64,000 nucleotides of DNA, taken from Sipunculus nudus (lineage: Eukaryota; Annelida; Sipuncula; Golfingiida; Sipunculidae). Under the pieces are notes generated by a model that did no database searches, was not told the origin of the DNA, and saw only the letters and a list, made by a program, of their open reading frames with translations. The stretch is from contig CM049311.1 in NCBI GenBank assembly GCA_026874595.1, forward strand, positions 9,211,676 through 9,275,675, given 5' to 3'. The position numbers were made by a program, and so were the translations under genes. Positions 21,251-48,613 of this stretch are shown here, in pieces. Position 1 is the stretch's first letter, and each line of letters starts with the position of its first letter.

Positions 21251-23659
21251 AAAGTCTCCAGTCTTGATACCTATAGTCTGTTTCATAGCAGGGTGCCAAT
21301 TGAAATTTGGCAACTTCTCTTAGAAAATTAAAATTATCAGACAGTCTAACCATTTCACTGATGAGAGACCAAAGGCCTTTTTGTAAAAAGATGTAAAACT
21401 TCATTTCAAAAACCAACATTTATATTTTGCAACCCTCTGGTTCTTCTGAATCTTGTGGTCATGTGACTTTGCGTTTGTCATGGGTTGTTAACAATCGCAT
21501 TTTTAGAATATTTATGGCCAATTATTAGCCAATCGGGATTCTTTTAGTAGAGTTGTTTGATCATGTGACCAGTGACCTTGATGAATGGGGCTGAGATTTA
21601 AAAAAAAATTGACTGTTTACTCAGATATTGATTTAATTGCATTACTTTAATATTTTGCAAGATATAATTAAGATATAATCCACCAGATTATGAAAATATT
21701 GCCTTATTTCAATGGGCACCCTACTGTGGAACCGACTATAGCCTGTTAATGGTAATACAAAACGTGACCTGAGCCGTATTTGTAAACACAGTGTCCTCAC
21801 CAGGACTAGAATTGTTTCATCTCTTGATTTTTTGTAATTGGTGCATACATATACCAGCTCCCATATTCGATTTGGAAATACAGAAAACACACTGAAAAAA
21901 ATGTGAAATTGCGCGGTATGGCCACTAGGTACACTCCCGAGGCAGCGGAAATCTTGCGCTTCTAAAGAAGCTACTGATTTTCCCAGTGCCTTGTTTTACC
22001 GTTTATGATACACTTAGACACCAGGTGGTGGGTCTGTTTGCTGAAAAAAGCTGCTGATGTGACCAGCAGCAAACAAATGCCAGTTAACAAACACTCGACA
22101 GGCATCATGGCTCTGCCTGGAGCTGCGCTTCAAGCGCCGCTTGATGACAGTTTAATGGTTACTCTTAGTAAAGAAAAGTCGAATTTTAATTCCCCCCTCT
22201 GCGTTTTCGCATCATCGACCGATTCGATTATGACATTGTCAGCGTAGCCATGTATCCGTTGTCAGCAAAACTGAAACTAGCCAGCGAGGTGTGCACGGAG
22301 GCTATGTTATTACATTTCGTTTGAATTACAGCTCACCGGTCGGGCATCCTATGTCCACAAGACCTGTGCAAACCACGTGACGGCCATTCTCTCTGAGCCT
22401 GTGGCCTGTTCAAATGGTTGCCAGGGCTATGAGCTGTCACTCAAAACGAAATGAACAACATTGGCTTAGTGTATATCTCGTTTGGCTGGTAAACATTTTT
22501 GGTGACAACACGTCCTGATAATCATGTAGATTCCTTGTCGCATCAGTTGTGTGTCGTATATCGGTCATTATTTACCGCAGTCAAGAGGACAACAAATATT
22601 TATGGAATCAGTTTGTGGTCTAGCTCCTACACAGTGGCCTCTTCAATCAATAAAAAGATTTTGCCAACAGCATTTATATTTGCTATTTATTAATCATGTG
22701 ACCATTTTGGCCAATCATGGAGGTCATGTCTTCCAACCAGGGTCTCATCTGATTTGACCAAAATGCAGCGCTCCCCCCTGGTGTAGCGATTCAGGATACG
22801 AGGTCAAAACAAACAGCGCTTACAACATAGGTAGTAGGTATATATAGGTAAAGCGTTGTGTAAAGAGCGTACCACCAGGTGGCCGCTGATCGCGCCCGGG
22901 GCACGCGCTTTCCCACTTGCTTACAGGAGTAAACCTACGGTTTTAGAACGAAATATTGACATATACCATTATCTATATTTCGTGTTTATTTAACGTACCT
23001 TGTTGTTAAATGACATTTAAGCATTCTAAATGCTGCTGTCTTGTCTGTTTTGATCTCAAATGCAACACCAGTAATCACAAAAATATGAAAGATTCACACA
23101 AAAGCGCTGGCAGTGAAACCAAGTCAAGGGATCATTTATTTTATTGTATTTTACAAGTTATCATATACATGCTCTTCAACGTATTAAACGGAAAGAACTG
23201 TTCTTTAAAGGGACATGAATGAGAATGAATTTTCATAATTAGAATGGCACACAATGATAAACGTCCTAGATTTTGTGTAAAAGGATTCAGAGGGCGAGGA
23301 ACCATATACAGAGGGCACCACTGTATACAGAGGTTTTCCCTTCGGCCATATATTTCTTCTACGGATTCGCTGCTCCCATTTTCGTGGGTTTTATTATTTT
23401 TTTTCAATTATTTGCGAATGAATAATATGTTGCTAATAATTGCTTTGGCATCAATTGCCAAAAAGAAAGAGTTGTTAAAGTAACAGAAAAAGGACTAAAT
23501 TTTTTTGTTGATCATATACACCATTTCAAGAAATGAAGCTATTTTTTGTATATTCTTGGCAAGCTGGCAAAATTCCACATATTGTGTCTTGATCGGTAAA
23601 GAATATATATTTATACCCGCATCCTGATGTGGACCAAGCAAAACCTAAAAAAAAAACTT

Positions 23660-23965
23660 CTTTCCTGCCTCAGGATCCAACTCTCAGACTGACAAATATA
23701 GGTTAATGTTTAACCTCCGTTTATCTTCGCTGGCGGTTGTAACTATTTAACACTACCCGCAGGAACTTCGCAGACATTGAACAATTTAAGGAAGATAAAA
23801 CTTTCAATAACGCCAATTATGCCATCATGTGTCTGGATATCGCCACTGATGTTGCGCTTAATTTTGAATACAATTACGATTTATGCGCTAATTGATCAAC
23901 TGATAAATAATAGATGGTGTTAAAGAAGTTAATTATATACATTATAAACCTCATACAGCCTCGTC
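23660..23965 (+). repeat. Dispersed repeat, copy B
   Basis: Partner of 20960-21250; a shorter, more diverged relative lies at 6900-7050. Three copies within 17 kb and none recognised elsewhere in the window suggest local duplication. Confidence 0.8.
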
Positions 23966-24603
23966 TGTCTTTGATCATATTCTAATCACTATCCTCCCTC
24001 TTTACTAGACAGTAAATAGCTAGTGCAAAAGGGCGACTCGAAACCTATTTGTGCACACAGTGCCTATGGTTAAAATTGTTAATTCGCTCGAATTTTTAAA
24101 TTGGTCCTTACATATACTAGCTAACATACTCGTACTGGAAATATTTATATAGTAAAAGGGAGATTTTCATGGATTTTGTTTAATAGAAATTATGGAATAC
24201 TGTGTTAACTTTTAAATCGAAAAATCGTTTCGGAAGAAAACGGTTTTTCCACCATAATATTTCATATATCTGACATGAGTGGAAACTATTTTAGATAAAA
24301 AAAATCTCAAACATGGTTTGATATTTTAAAAGACTTCAATAGAGTTTAAATTCGAACAATATGACAAACTCTTGTAGCTGGGGAACTGAAAATTGTAAAA
24401 GACGAGCTAAGATATTATCTTTACCTCCGAATATGTTTACCGGAGGTTACGTGACCCCCCTGTCTGTTTGTAATGTTCATTCAGGTTTCTATGTATATTG
24501 TATCTGAAGATAACCCCTGAAGAAGAGAATATCTGATTATCTTCATCCGTGCCAAAGAAGGAAAGGGTTAGGTATCGCAATTAGGTCTGTCCGTCTATCT
24601 CCT

Positions 24604-24610
<7 letters not shown>

Positions 24611-24642
<32 letters not shown>
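24611..24642. repeat. (CT)n microsatellite
   Basis: About 16 CT units. Confidence 0.95.
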
Positions 24643-24646
<4 letters not shown>

Positions 24647-24974
24647 TTGTATATATATATATCGATCTGTAGTTAACAATTTCTACGCCACATTTAACAC
24701 TTGAACATTCTGCACTTGAATATTCTTACAAGGCATTTCTCTATAATATTTCGATCCTTCCCAAATGTGATCCGAAACCGGAATCAAAATTCACATTTCA
24801 TAGTTTACAAATAACTATAGTTCACTCTTCACAGCAGGGGAAGGATCTGCATTCTACAACTGTTGTATTTTGAGGCGATCGATTCATTTACAAATCTTTG
24901 TTACCTGAGGCACCTATTGATGTCGCCACCATGCTTGTAGTAAGATTTACAGGTCTGAGGTAGTTGTGAACTAC

Positions 24975-26581
24975 ATGCTACGGTGGCTGATTTAGGACAC
25001 AGAAAAAAATATTTATCTCGAGATCTCGACATAACATCTGTGGAATTTTATCTCGAGATCTCGACATAACATCTCGATATCTCGAGATAAAATTACACAT
25101 TTGTACGAACCATTCGATGTTGAATTAACATAAAGGAAAGCAACGTTAAAGGGACAGTATACGTTAAGAGTGCATGCTCACTATTGCAATTATAACCCAA
25201 CGGTTATACAATATAGTTCATGTAAAATCAATCAAGTTTGTATTTCCCCTTAGATAAGGCGAGGTGAAGAAAAGTTCAATTTTAAAAAAATTCAATGTTA
25301 AATTATTCATATCCGTAAGAAAGACGTAAAAACCTGAAACATTCAAACTGAACAGCGGATTTGAAGCCATGGCTGAGAAATCGATCAAATAGAAATGTTT
25401 AGGTCTGCATGCATGCATTGTGGGTACCTTATTATTTTAAAAATACAAACAAATATGAGCTATGTATAGAAACAGGCTTTCTTGTACAATTGCTTTCAGC
25501 TTTTGTTTTTATTGAAATGGTGGTTTGTTTTATGGCATATGTATTTGACCATCATAAATGCAAATATGCTAAATATGATTACTGTGTTTTCGGTTAGGTA
25601 CGCCGGGGGGGGGGGGTGCATCAGCCCCTAAAGCCCCAGTCTTGAACCACTATAGCTATAACTATAGCTCAGATTACCTTTAGTAAATCTATCATCAGAA
25701 AACGGTTTAAATATTCCGATCATCTCTCATCATGATTTTCCTTCAGCAAAATGCTCCGCTTTGGTCTTAAAGTCGCTATTCACCTGCCTTATTTATAGAA
25801 TTTTTGTGATACCGGCTAACTCTGCATATACATATTAAAGAAGTGAAGGTAATCCTTGCTGGGAAAGGTTCTAATAACGCCACTATGACGTATAATCATT
25901 TTATCTACAGGCTACTTGTACACAAGGTACTTGAGCAAGTGTTAACATACAGATAAAAACATCTTACCGAGTTATTGAAAGATCCCTAGTTTATGTTCGT
26001 TAGAGCATGTAAAGCAATGCAGTATTTGTCATTTACAGAACGCTACACTCTCTGAATTGAAGCCAGATGTTTCTGCCGGAAGTCTTTCTATTACGATCGG
26101 TGGCCATTTTTGCACCCCCCCCCCTTCCCCCAACCCATGTTATAAACACGTGGATATAAACAAAAGGCACCGCCTTTACTTCGTGCGATCAGCTCATTTT
26201 TATGAAAGGTTCAATAGATAATGTTTATTTGACAGTCGTTAGATAAAGAAGTCCGTCCCTTTAAATTTTTGTTTTGCTTTACGTCAATTAAGCATCGAAT
26301 GGTTCGTACAACGTCCATGTGGACTTATTTTTTTAATTGAAATTTTATCTCGAGATCTCGAGATAATAAATCGAGATCTCGACTAAACATCTCGAGATCT
26401 CGACTTTACATCTCGAGATCTCGAGATAAATATTTTTTTTTCTGCAGCAAAAAAAATTTTTGGTGAAATTTTATGTCGAGATCTCGAGATGTTAAGTCCA
26501 GATCTCGAGATACTAGTATTATCTCGAGATCTCGAGATGAATATTTTTTTTTCTGTGTCCTAAATCAGCCACCGTAACATG
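24975..26581. mobile_element. TIR (foldback-type) DNA element with CTCGAG palindrome arrays
   Basis: Inverted ends: TACGGTGGCTGATTTAGGAC at 24979 and its complement ending at 26576. Arrays of TCTCGAGATCTCGAGA-type palindromes follow inside both ends (25015-25092 and 26346-26538), then a further inverted pair around GTACGAACCATTCGATG (25103 and 26295) and TTAAAGGGAC. The arms total roughly 170-270 bp. The flank is TA on both sides. The 1-kb centre has no recognisable transposase, so it is non-autonomous or of an undescribed type. Confidence 0.85.
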
Positions 26582-27612
26582 CTGATTAACCCGCTAACCG
26601 GACTCTTTATTGTGTTTAGCGTGCATATCATTTGCCATGAAACAACTCTGATCCAAATTAATTTAATGTCTTGTATTTATGCCCTTCATTTCATGTATAT
26701 CCATGACACTGGTGTTTTAAGAAGCCCCAGTGCATTGTGGGGGAAATGACTAGTTACCCAAAATCCCTGAACCGCAGAGTTGTACTCTTTTGATTGTGTT
26801 GAGAAACTGGCACATTTTAGCTTGGTTTCATGTTTTGGCCTGTCGAGGGAGGTATTTGCTGTCTGAGAAATGTAAGGCAGCATAGCAAATTCTAAGTTTT
26901 GATCAATAAAAATACTCGCAAAAACATACGATTAATGGCGCATCAGAGAGCTTGTCATTAATTCGTTGCCCAGAATATGATATAAGGTACACATATTTTG
27001 TTATCATACACAAGCATTTTCTTAGATAAAATATTTTTACAATAAAACTCTAGGATCTAGGGTTTTATTCGGGGGTGGGGGTGGGGAGATGAAATATTAG
27101 TTTTTGATTGTTTAAATAAACGCGCATGACAATTGAAATAAGTCAAATTGTGATTTTAAGTTATATCAGATATTAATTAAGCACAGCACATAATAGTTTA
27201 TTTTCTATCAGTGTATATTGCATAAAAGGTGTAAAAGTTTGTTTTCTATCAATTACAAAATAATATAAGATATTCTCGTGATAAAACCGAAACCTGATTC
27301 GTTTTGTATGACCATGATTTTGCATATTTATCAATTATGATTTTAATGATAACATTGAGAATTTAAAGACTTTTTAAAAGTGACTTTTTTTAGGGCAAGC
27401 ATCTTTCGTTAATTTTTCTTTCTCTTACTTTCTCTCTCTTTCTCACACACGCACATATATAATAAATAAGATATATAGGTACTTAAAGCCATTTGAGAGA
27501 CCTCAGTTTGAGAATACTAAATATATTATACTTTCAATGTAGCTTGGGGAATATATCTCGGAACTCAAACAAGATCATTTGTGACACACATGGAATAAAA
27601 ATACCTAACTAT
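26582..27612. other. Intergenic, no gene seen
   Basis: A/T-rich spacer between the TIR element and the 3' end of the lipase gene. Nothing supportable. Confidence 0.4.
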
Positions 27613-27618
27613 TTTATT
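27613..27618 (-). terminator. Polyadenylation signal of the lipase gene
   Basis: AATAAA on the minus strand, about 72 bases after the lipase stop codon. Confidence 0.55.
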
Positions 27619-27689
27619 TTAAGATTCTTAACGAGAAAATACTCAAGTCCGCTGACAGGTTCATTATTGGTATATGTGTGGGGACCACC

Positions 27690-41531
<13,842 letters not shown>

Positions 41532-41768
41532 GGTGTGAACAGTGCATACTGAGATGTATGTTTTTGTATGCCTAGTTTTGATATCACTCGTGAGAATAAA
41601 GCACCTGTATGACACGTGCGTGGTTATCTGTGACCGTTACCGGCAAGGAGACATATCGTATTCATATTTCGCCATTGCTAAGGTCCTTAATTGCGGTTAA
41701 TCAGGATTTTCCATTAAATATTTGGACCGTTCAGATTGGTTTCCGACCTAAGACTCCTAATAGTGTTT

Positions 41769-41990
41769 AAGGGGTCAATTCACCTATCTTACCTTTATAA
41801 ACTAAAGGTAATTTCTTGGAGCTTTTATAAAAAATAGACCAGAAAATGTGGATATCATCGCACACAGTCTGCTTGTTTTGTTTATATCAATGTGTTTATA
41901 ATATGTGGGGCCCGCCAAAATAATCAAAACAAATTCAACAAGGACATCTGGCAGCAAGTCAGATAAGCCAGAGCTTTGAAAATGGCGTTT
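41769..41990 (+). repeat. Dispersed repeat, copy 2
   Basis: Partner of 31849-32025; begins TAAGGGGTCAATTCACC and includes CAACAAGGACATCTGGCAG. Confidence 0.7.
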
Positions 41991-44900
41991 TGCAACAAGT
42001 GACCTTTCTGCCTCCGCATACATGTATATGCAACCTACCACCTTAGGTTACATGTTTTTACTGTTGGTCAACATTCTTGTGTTAACAAACAAATTCTTGA
42101 TAAACGAGTTCATTCATCCTCCACGAAGGCCTTATAAGAACTTTTTACAACCACAATTACCCTTAGATAATTAATATACACACAAAGGGAGCCAGAAATC
42201 GCATACATTCTTTTTCTATAGATAGGTAAATGGGCACCTTTAACCACAAGGACTGGATCTCTCCACCCAGGCGTACATGGGTATACTGCCAAGAAGTTTT
42301 AATGCAAGCGGGAAGATAAGGGGAGGGGGGCAGTGGAGTATTTTAACTATATATTTTAGACGAAGGAAGTTTAATTTTTACATAATAGCAGGTTGAAATA
42401 TTAAGAATTTTAATTATAAAAAATACCTTTGTCTTATAAATATAATAATGTATAAATCATGTTATTTTGGGAAGGAGGCCGATGTCGTCTTTGTTATAAT
42501 GTTGATGGGGTTATGCGAAGGCCTAAGCGTGGGTCCTAACTTTTTTTTGGGGTGGGGGGGGGGGGGGGGGCTTCTGTCCAAATGCTCAGTCCCTCACATA
42601 TTCTCATCAACCAAGGGCCGAAAACCCGTCCCACGTAATTTTATTATACATGAAAAATAAGGCCATCTTTCATAAAATACGGAAGAGTCGCAAAGAATAA
42701 AACAAAGATGTTGGGATGAAATATCCAAACCTGTATCATAATAGCGTTCATATCCTTAAACAACGGTCTGGCAGTTTACAGAAGTATGACGTTTTTTTCA
42801 TTCTTAAGTTATCGGCAAAACACCTTTGTAAACAGCAATATTGCACCACACTGCATGAAAGCTGCGATAATTTCAGCTACGTTTCACAAATCATTTCCCG
42901 TCATACCTGAAAGTCGCACGTATCCCACTGTACTTTTAATAATTTATTAGACATCGACGCAGACACTACATCACACTGCATGACTGTTTTTCTATACCTT
43001 ACGTCAGTAACTATACATCAGCCACCTGTGTACGTTAAAGAGCGTTTCCGGGAACACAATGACAAAAGCACCTGCCAGCACTAAACCGGATGTCTGTAGA
43101 GTGGTTCTCAAAGCATCTGTTCAAAGTCAATGTATATATATATATATGTGCTCTTCCTCTCTCTCTGTATGCATGTATGTATGTATGCGCGTCTGTATGT
43201 ATGTATATATATTGCATTTTGATTGGTTTATTATCAATAAAGCCCGAAAATTAAAACAATTTTATATTTATAATACTACAAATATATCCTTTAAATAATA
43301 TTTCATTATATACAAAAATATATGTAATTATTTGTAACGTAAAATTCAGGCGATTGGAAAAAAAAACCCTGAATTTTTGGTCGATTACCTCTTATTTGAA
43401 AACAAAATAGGTAGTGTAGCCAATCAACTTACCATTATCTAATTAGGTGATTGACAAATAGCGTATCTTCGTTTGAGATGTGAGGCGAACAACCGCTCTG
43501 ATTCTTGGAATTAGATGCACAATGCGATACCATGCTCTCTTTGGACTTATTACAATTCTCTGTGAAAGTCCTGGTGGTGGAACCTAGAGAACTTTTCTAT
43601 ACAAAGCAGCGGTTAAAACGAAGGAGACCTGGGACGACGACAGTTAATGAACGCCGCCTGAGGAGAGTAACAGACCAAGCGAAAAACTAGGAGGCTATCG
43701 TTCTGTTTTATAATAAAGTCATCAAGCGCCCTCTACTCGTGATAAGAAAATTGCCCTATGTTTTGTTTGGTCATGTCATTACAGGTACTCTTAGGATAGC
43801 AAAAAAGTCCAACAGTTCCGACAGTGGACAAACGAACTGAACAAATCAATGTTTGCGTTCTTGCCAACGAATACAACTTCGCTTATTCAAAAGCGTTTTA
43901 TTTCTCTGAATTTAACCGTTACACTTATTATGAAGGATTTTTTAACAGAGATAAAACATATGGATTGGAGTAGAATATAAAATATGCGGCAAAGAAATAA
44001 AGATTTCTTCTTAATATCTGTTGTTTCTTACGTCTTTCAACTCTTAATACGTTTAGTTTATTTCATAGCTGCAGCTTGTTATGAAGCTTGTTCTCCATTT
44101 ATTGAAAGTTTGATCGTGAACATGCAATTTAAATTTTGCTCATACAGAATAACCAGTTATTAGTTAACTATGGCTCTGACAAATAGTAGTCGTAATTAAG
44201 CGGAACCGATTTTATCTGTAATTTTTTTACATGTTACATAATATAATAAAGTATAATGACATAATGTATATTTAGTTTAATGATATAATATACTCAATGA
44301 TTTGATAAATTATTCTAATAAATTATAAATAAAATTAAAACATATCAATGATTAAATGTAATAATATACATTACAAACAATCGCCCTTTAAGTTTTCTGG
44401 CTATATCCCGTACACAAAACATATAGTATTCATGTACCATGTGGCTCTCTGCGACAAATAGACCCTGCTGGAGTTTTTTTTATCAGATGTAACTTTCCGT
44501 CGTGAGCCCGGGATGACAGCTGGTTCTTGGTGACGGGGAAATGGCTTACTGAATGTAGGACTGAATTATTGAGAAGAACACTCTAGTGTTTGACAGGGTT
44601 TGTGTTTGAAATGCGATCAGGCAGAGTGCTTTATCAATTATAAAATTTCAATTACCATGCACACCTAGATACAAGGCTCCCGGAAAGCACAGTGATCTTA
44701 CTGAGACTTTTTTTCACACCAAAGGTCATTAGGTATTCACGGAAAAGGTTTGAGCTTACATGAGGGGCACTGAACGAAATATTTGTTATATATGAACCTA
44801 GTAGGCATTGTACACAACTCATGCAATCACATACAGATATTATGGAGAACTCTGCCATGCAATGTTTTTTTTTCAATTATTAATTTCCATTAGTCCTTTC

Positions 44901-45206
44901 TTAACTTCTGCCAGCACGAACTATTAATAATTTCTTTACGGAGTTCTTCAGCAGTGAGTCCTGTCTATTCCAGATCATCCTTCCTTCTTAAGGGCTTCAG
45001 TCAACTTCGTTTTACCAGTTCCAAGGCTGAGTTTAATTAACTCAATGGATATTGAGCGGGTTTTTTACTGAGAGGTGTTGGTTCAAATCTGAAACAGACA
45101 GGTTATGACCAATGTCGTATATTCACACATACTTGAAATAATTAGGGAGGTTCCTGGAGAATATGCGTTCTTTGGTGATCATACATAACACGTGCAGTAG
45201 AATGGA

Positions 45207-45301
45207 GTAGACTGGTACCCCGCTCTATTATGGCACCGCTACTCGAGGCCAATCAATCTATGCTTGGCTGAGGGCCACAATAGAGCTGGGTACCAGTCTA
45301 T
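45207..45301. repeat. Short inverted repeat / mini-TIR
   Basis: Arms of about 26 bases, starting TAGACTGGTACC and ending GGTACCAGTCTA, pair with about 24 matches around a 40-base loop. TA lies at both ends, so this may be a very small TA-inserting element. Confidence 0.7.
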
Positions 45302-47023
45302 AGAATAGAGATGGCCGTTATCACGATCACTCCGGGCTCTCCGGAAAGATTCGCTGACGTGCAGGTTTTGTACTATGGATGGCTGGCCAGGGTGACACCG
45401 GGGGTACGAACTGACAGTCAGATGTAAATCCAGGTACACCCCGAAACATTTCCACAAAAGCACAGTTATCTAGCTTTAATCTTTTCTAGAACATAACTTT
45501 TAAGGTCCATTTAAAGTTAGAGAAATGTCCGCTAATTCCCATAGTACGCCTTCTTCGTACCACATATTTCTATCCATGTATATCAAGCTAACCGTTTGCC
45601 TCAGCGTGATGTGTTAAAAATGACATAACATTGGTATATCACTACGATTTTCAATCCCTTTCGCTGTTTAATTTTGCGTTGAGCAGATACAGGGAGTATT
45701 GCGATGAGGTTAGTAGATAACTTATATAGCTCTAACATCTAGGGGTGGAGTCATGAAGAGAAGCGCTAACATTCGTTTTAAAATTTAAATGAAACGTAAT
45801 ATTAGCGGCAGAATATGAAGATTTGTAATTGTTATACATTTTTGAATAAGACTGCATGTTACGGCAAAATTGTAGCAGAAGATTCCATCCGTTCTCGTAT
45901 TGCGTATGATAGGGGCGCTCTTGCACAATAAGCGCTATTTGACGAACGTGTTAAATTAAAGATCAGCAGATGTTCAAGAGTTGATAAATTGCAGGGGGGG
46001 GGGACTCATACAGCGAGGCCACGAAGCGACAAAACCGACAGACGATGCGCGGAGGGGGAGAGTACGGAAGGGGATATCCAAAATAATGGAACTTTCTTGA
46101 AGTTAAAGCTGCAATAGTACTGGAATAGTTTAGAAACATTATGATTTTTTTTTCGGTAAAAAACGTGTATCATATTTCTTTCCAGATAATTTTTATGTGT
46201 GTGTGGGGGGGGGGGGACACCGGCTTAGCCTCTACGCACCTCTAGATCCGCCCTTGTATATTGGTAAATGATCTTTGACATTTACTTTTTATGACACTTA
46301 ACTGTCTCCCAGCTATATATTCCCTGTAAACATATAGATTTAGAGGCATTAATACCACCAGTACGGGTCAACGTGAAAGGGTGCTGGGTCATCTGGTCTC
46401 TGAGCAGTGGGGACACGTTGCTGGGTTACTGCGTGCTCTGAGACATCATACTTTGACCAAACAGCTGAGCTACATGTCCTCGTTAACCTCACGGAGATTC
46501 AATAGAAACAGACTTCTGACTAAAAATGTCTGAGAATTCAGCTTGTGGGGGCCATATATATGTATTGTGGAGGCTTATGTTAATGGTTAGTCAAATGTCA
46601 GCGGTTAGAGCGACGTCAGACACCGAGTCTTAAGTGTGCAAGATTCCATACTGTCTGACGGTCGGTTAGGTTTTCCTCCCTTATTTTGCCATTACCGAAC
46701 AAAACACCCAATATATTTCTGGGACTGTATCATGTGGTACATATTTACTGAGTGTTAAAGCCTTCTCATAGCAATGGTATTCATAACTTTTATAGTGTTA
46801 TTCAAGAAGCCATGTTGGAAATGTTATTCTTTGGAAGAGTTTAGTCTACATCTAGGAAAAAACTTTACTTTGCCTAACAATCAAGTGGTTTTAGATAATT
46901 TATTAGATAAGCTCAATGTCTGATGGTGGCATTGTCTATCGACTGGATGAAGGAGACCATATGATAAGTGTGGTTTGTCATTATTGACCCTTTGCCTTTT
47001 TGGTTTCAAATATATATTAATAT

Positions 47024-47700
47024 TGTTACGAAGACAATTGTTTAGGGGAAAACATTGGGCAGATCCTGGATTCGAACCCATGTTGGTGGCGCACAAGTCC
47101 GGCGTACCAACCGCTTCACTAGCAAAGCAAGCTTCACTAGCGAGACAGTTTTTATGTCATCCCGTAACACCCCCCCCCCCCCCAAGAGCGATCTGCTATC
47201 AGAACATGACTAATTATCCCAGGAGTCACACTTTGGTGAGCTTATTCCTTGGGCCACAAAGTTCTCCGTCACGTTGGACGAGCCCCCATTTTTACGAAGA
47301 CAAATATCTCAGGGGAATTGTTGGCCTGATCCGAGAGTCGAACCCATGTCGGTGGCGTACATGTCCGGCGTTCCAACCGCTTCGCTAGAAAAGCAAGCTT
47401 CACTAGAGAGACAGGTCTGTCCGCTTTTGTCATCCCGTAACACACCCCATCTTAAGAGCGTTCTGCCATCAGAACAAGACTAATTATCCCATGAGTTACA
47501 CTTGGTGAGCTTATTCCCTGGGCCACAAAGTTTACCGTCACGTTGGACGAGCCCCCATTTCGTTACGAAGACAAATTGTTCAGGGGAAAACACTGGGCCG
47601 ATCCGGGATTCGAACCCATGTTGGTGGCGCACAAGTCCGGCGTACAAACCGCTTCCCTAGCGAGACAGTATGGTCCGCTTTTTTAATGTCTTCCCGTAAC
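47024..47700 (-). repeat. Tandem repeat, 3 units of about 270 bp, with tRNA-promoter-like boxes
   Basis: Units begin TTACGAAGACAA at 47026, 47292 and 47563. On the minus strand each carries an A-box-like TAGTGAAGCGGTTGGTA followed by GGGTTCGAATCC, a classical B box, at tRNA spacing. This suggests a tRNA-derived SINE head or a degenerate tRNA gene amplified in tandem. The A box is disrupted in the third unit. The outer ends read TGTTACG...CGTAACA, so an LTR-like origin is an alternative. Confidence 0.65.
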
Positions 47701-47702
47701 AA

Positions 47703-47706
<4 letters not shown>

Positions 47707-47755
<49 letters not shown>
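47707..47755. repeat. (TA)n microsatellite
   Basis: About 24 TA units between the tandem repeat and the next GTTAC-bounded element. Confidence 0.95.
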
Positions 47756-47759
<4 letters not shown>

Positions 47760-48533
47760 ACGGAACCTAATTTAAACAGATCACGTATGCGTGATTAACA
47801 AAAATTTTGTAATGGAAATAAAAAACAAATCAGATTCTGCAACACTAGGCAGCGTGAAATATCTAAGGGAATTAATAAAGAAGTCAGTGTTTTTTTGTTA
47901 ACAAATAACTATAATTTATTCTTAAAACAACCCTAACAATACAATACACTAAATCAATACAATTATACAGTAAAACAGCGTAATAGCAACAAGTCAATAC
48001 AATCACACAGAAAGATAATGGTACAGTACCTGGATACCAATACAGTCACCACGATAAGTCCTTTAAATATAAACTCTCGGAGAATGACAGTCCTGTGGAA
48101 TGTACTTGCAACAATCCAGAAAGTAAACTGAAGTCCAAATGTATAAAATCCAGGAGAAAGTCTTTGAAAATGTATAATTGCCGCATTCGTCGGATAAGGT
48201 CTTAGAATCTGACACACGCTTCTGCGTCCGCTGGAATCTGCTCTGCTGTCTGCCCTCTGGTTCTAAAAAAACAGCCCCTTTATATACCTTCACACCCCAA
48301 GCCGGGAATTTTCCATTTCTTGAACATTCTATAAGTTCTTGCACAACACGCGTTTCAGGAATTATCGAGAAGACATCGCTGTGCGTACCTCCACATACCA
48401 GGGCCATCACGTGACCCACGACCAGGCGTGAAAACCCAAGGCTCACATGACAACGAGAGTTCAACCAGTACGGATTAAACATAAAATGTAACAACAACAC
48501 AAGTTACGCCCGTGTCACACAATAAAAAGAGCA
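47755..48533 (-). mobile_element. GTTAC-bounded element, possible solo LTR
   Basis: A 0.78-kb block lying between two TA-rich microsatellites, starting TGTTACGGAACC and ending GCACCTGTAAC. On the minus strand it contains a TATA box (GGTATATAAAGGGG near 48280-48293). Upstream of this is a heat-shock-element-like GAANNTTCNNGAA around 48315-48330. This promoter layout resembles an LTR. No target duplication can be read because the flanks are microsatellites. Frames on both strands do not resemble proteins. Confidence 0.4.
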
Positions 48534-48541
48534 CCTGTAAC

Positions 48542-48570
48542 TATATATATTATATTATATTATATTATAT

Positions 48571-48608
<38 letters not shown>
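48542..48608. repeat. TATAT/TA microsatellite
   Basis: TATAT repeats passing into (TA)n. Confidence 0.95.

Positions 48609-48613
<5 letters not shown>

Larger units (their letters stand above)
19830..24970. other. Intergenic, no gene seen
   Basis: Between the start of the module/protease gene and the TIR element. It contains (GA)n at 20093-20136, (CT)n at 24611-24642, two copies of a dispersed repeat, and an imperfect inverted repeat (about 21275-21325 with 21690-21750, around TATAGTC...AGGGTGCC). No exon could be supported on either strand. Confidence 0.5.
41532..47020. other. Intergenic, no gene seen
   Basis: It holds the second dispersed-repeat copy (41769-41990), a G tract near 42555-42570, short (TA)n and ATGT repeats near 43130-43210, and a hairpin at 45207-45301. 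No exon could be supported. Confidence 0.5.

Noticed and set aside
25000-26560. CRISPR-like array of regular palindromes
   Set aside because: Eukaryotic context and inverted symmetry with TIRs; no unique spacers of constant length.
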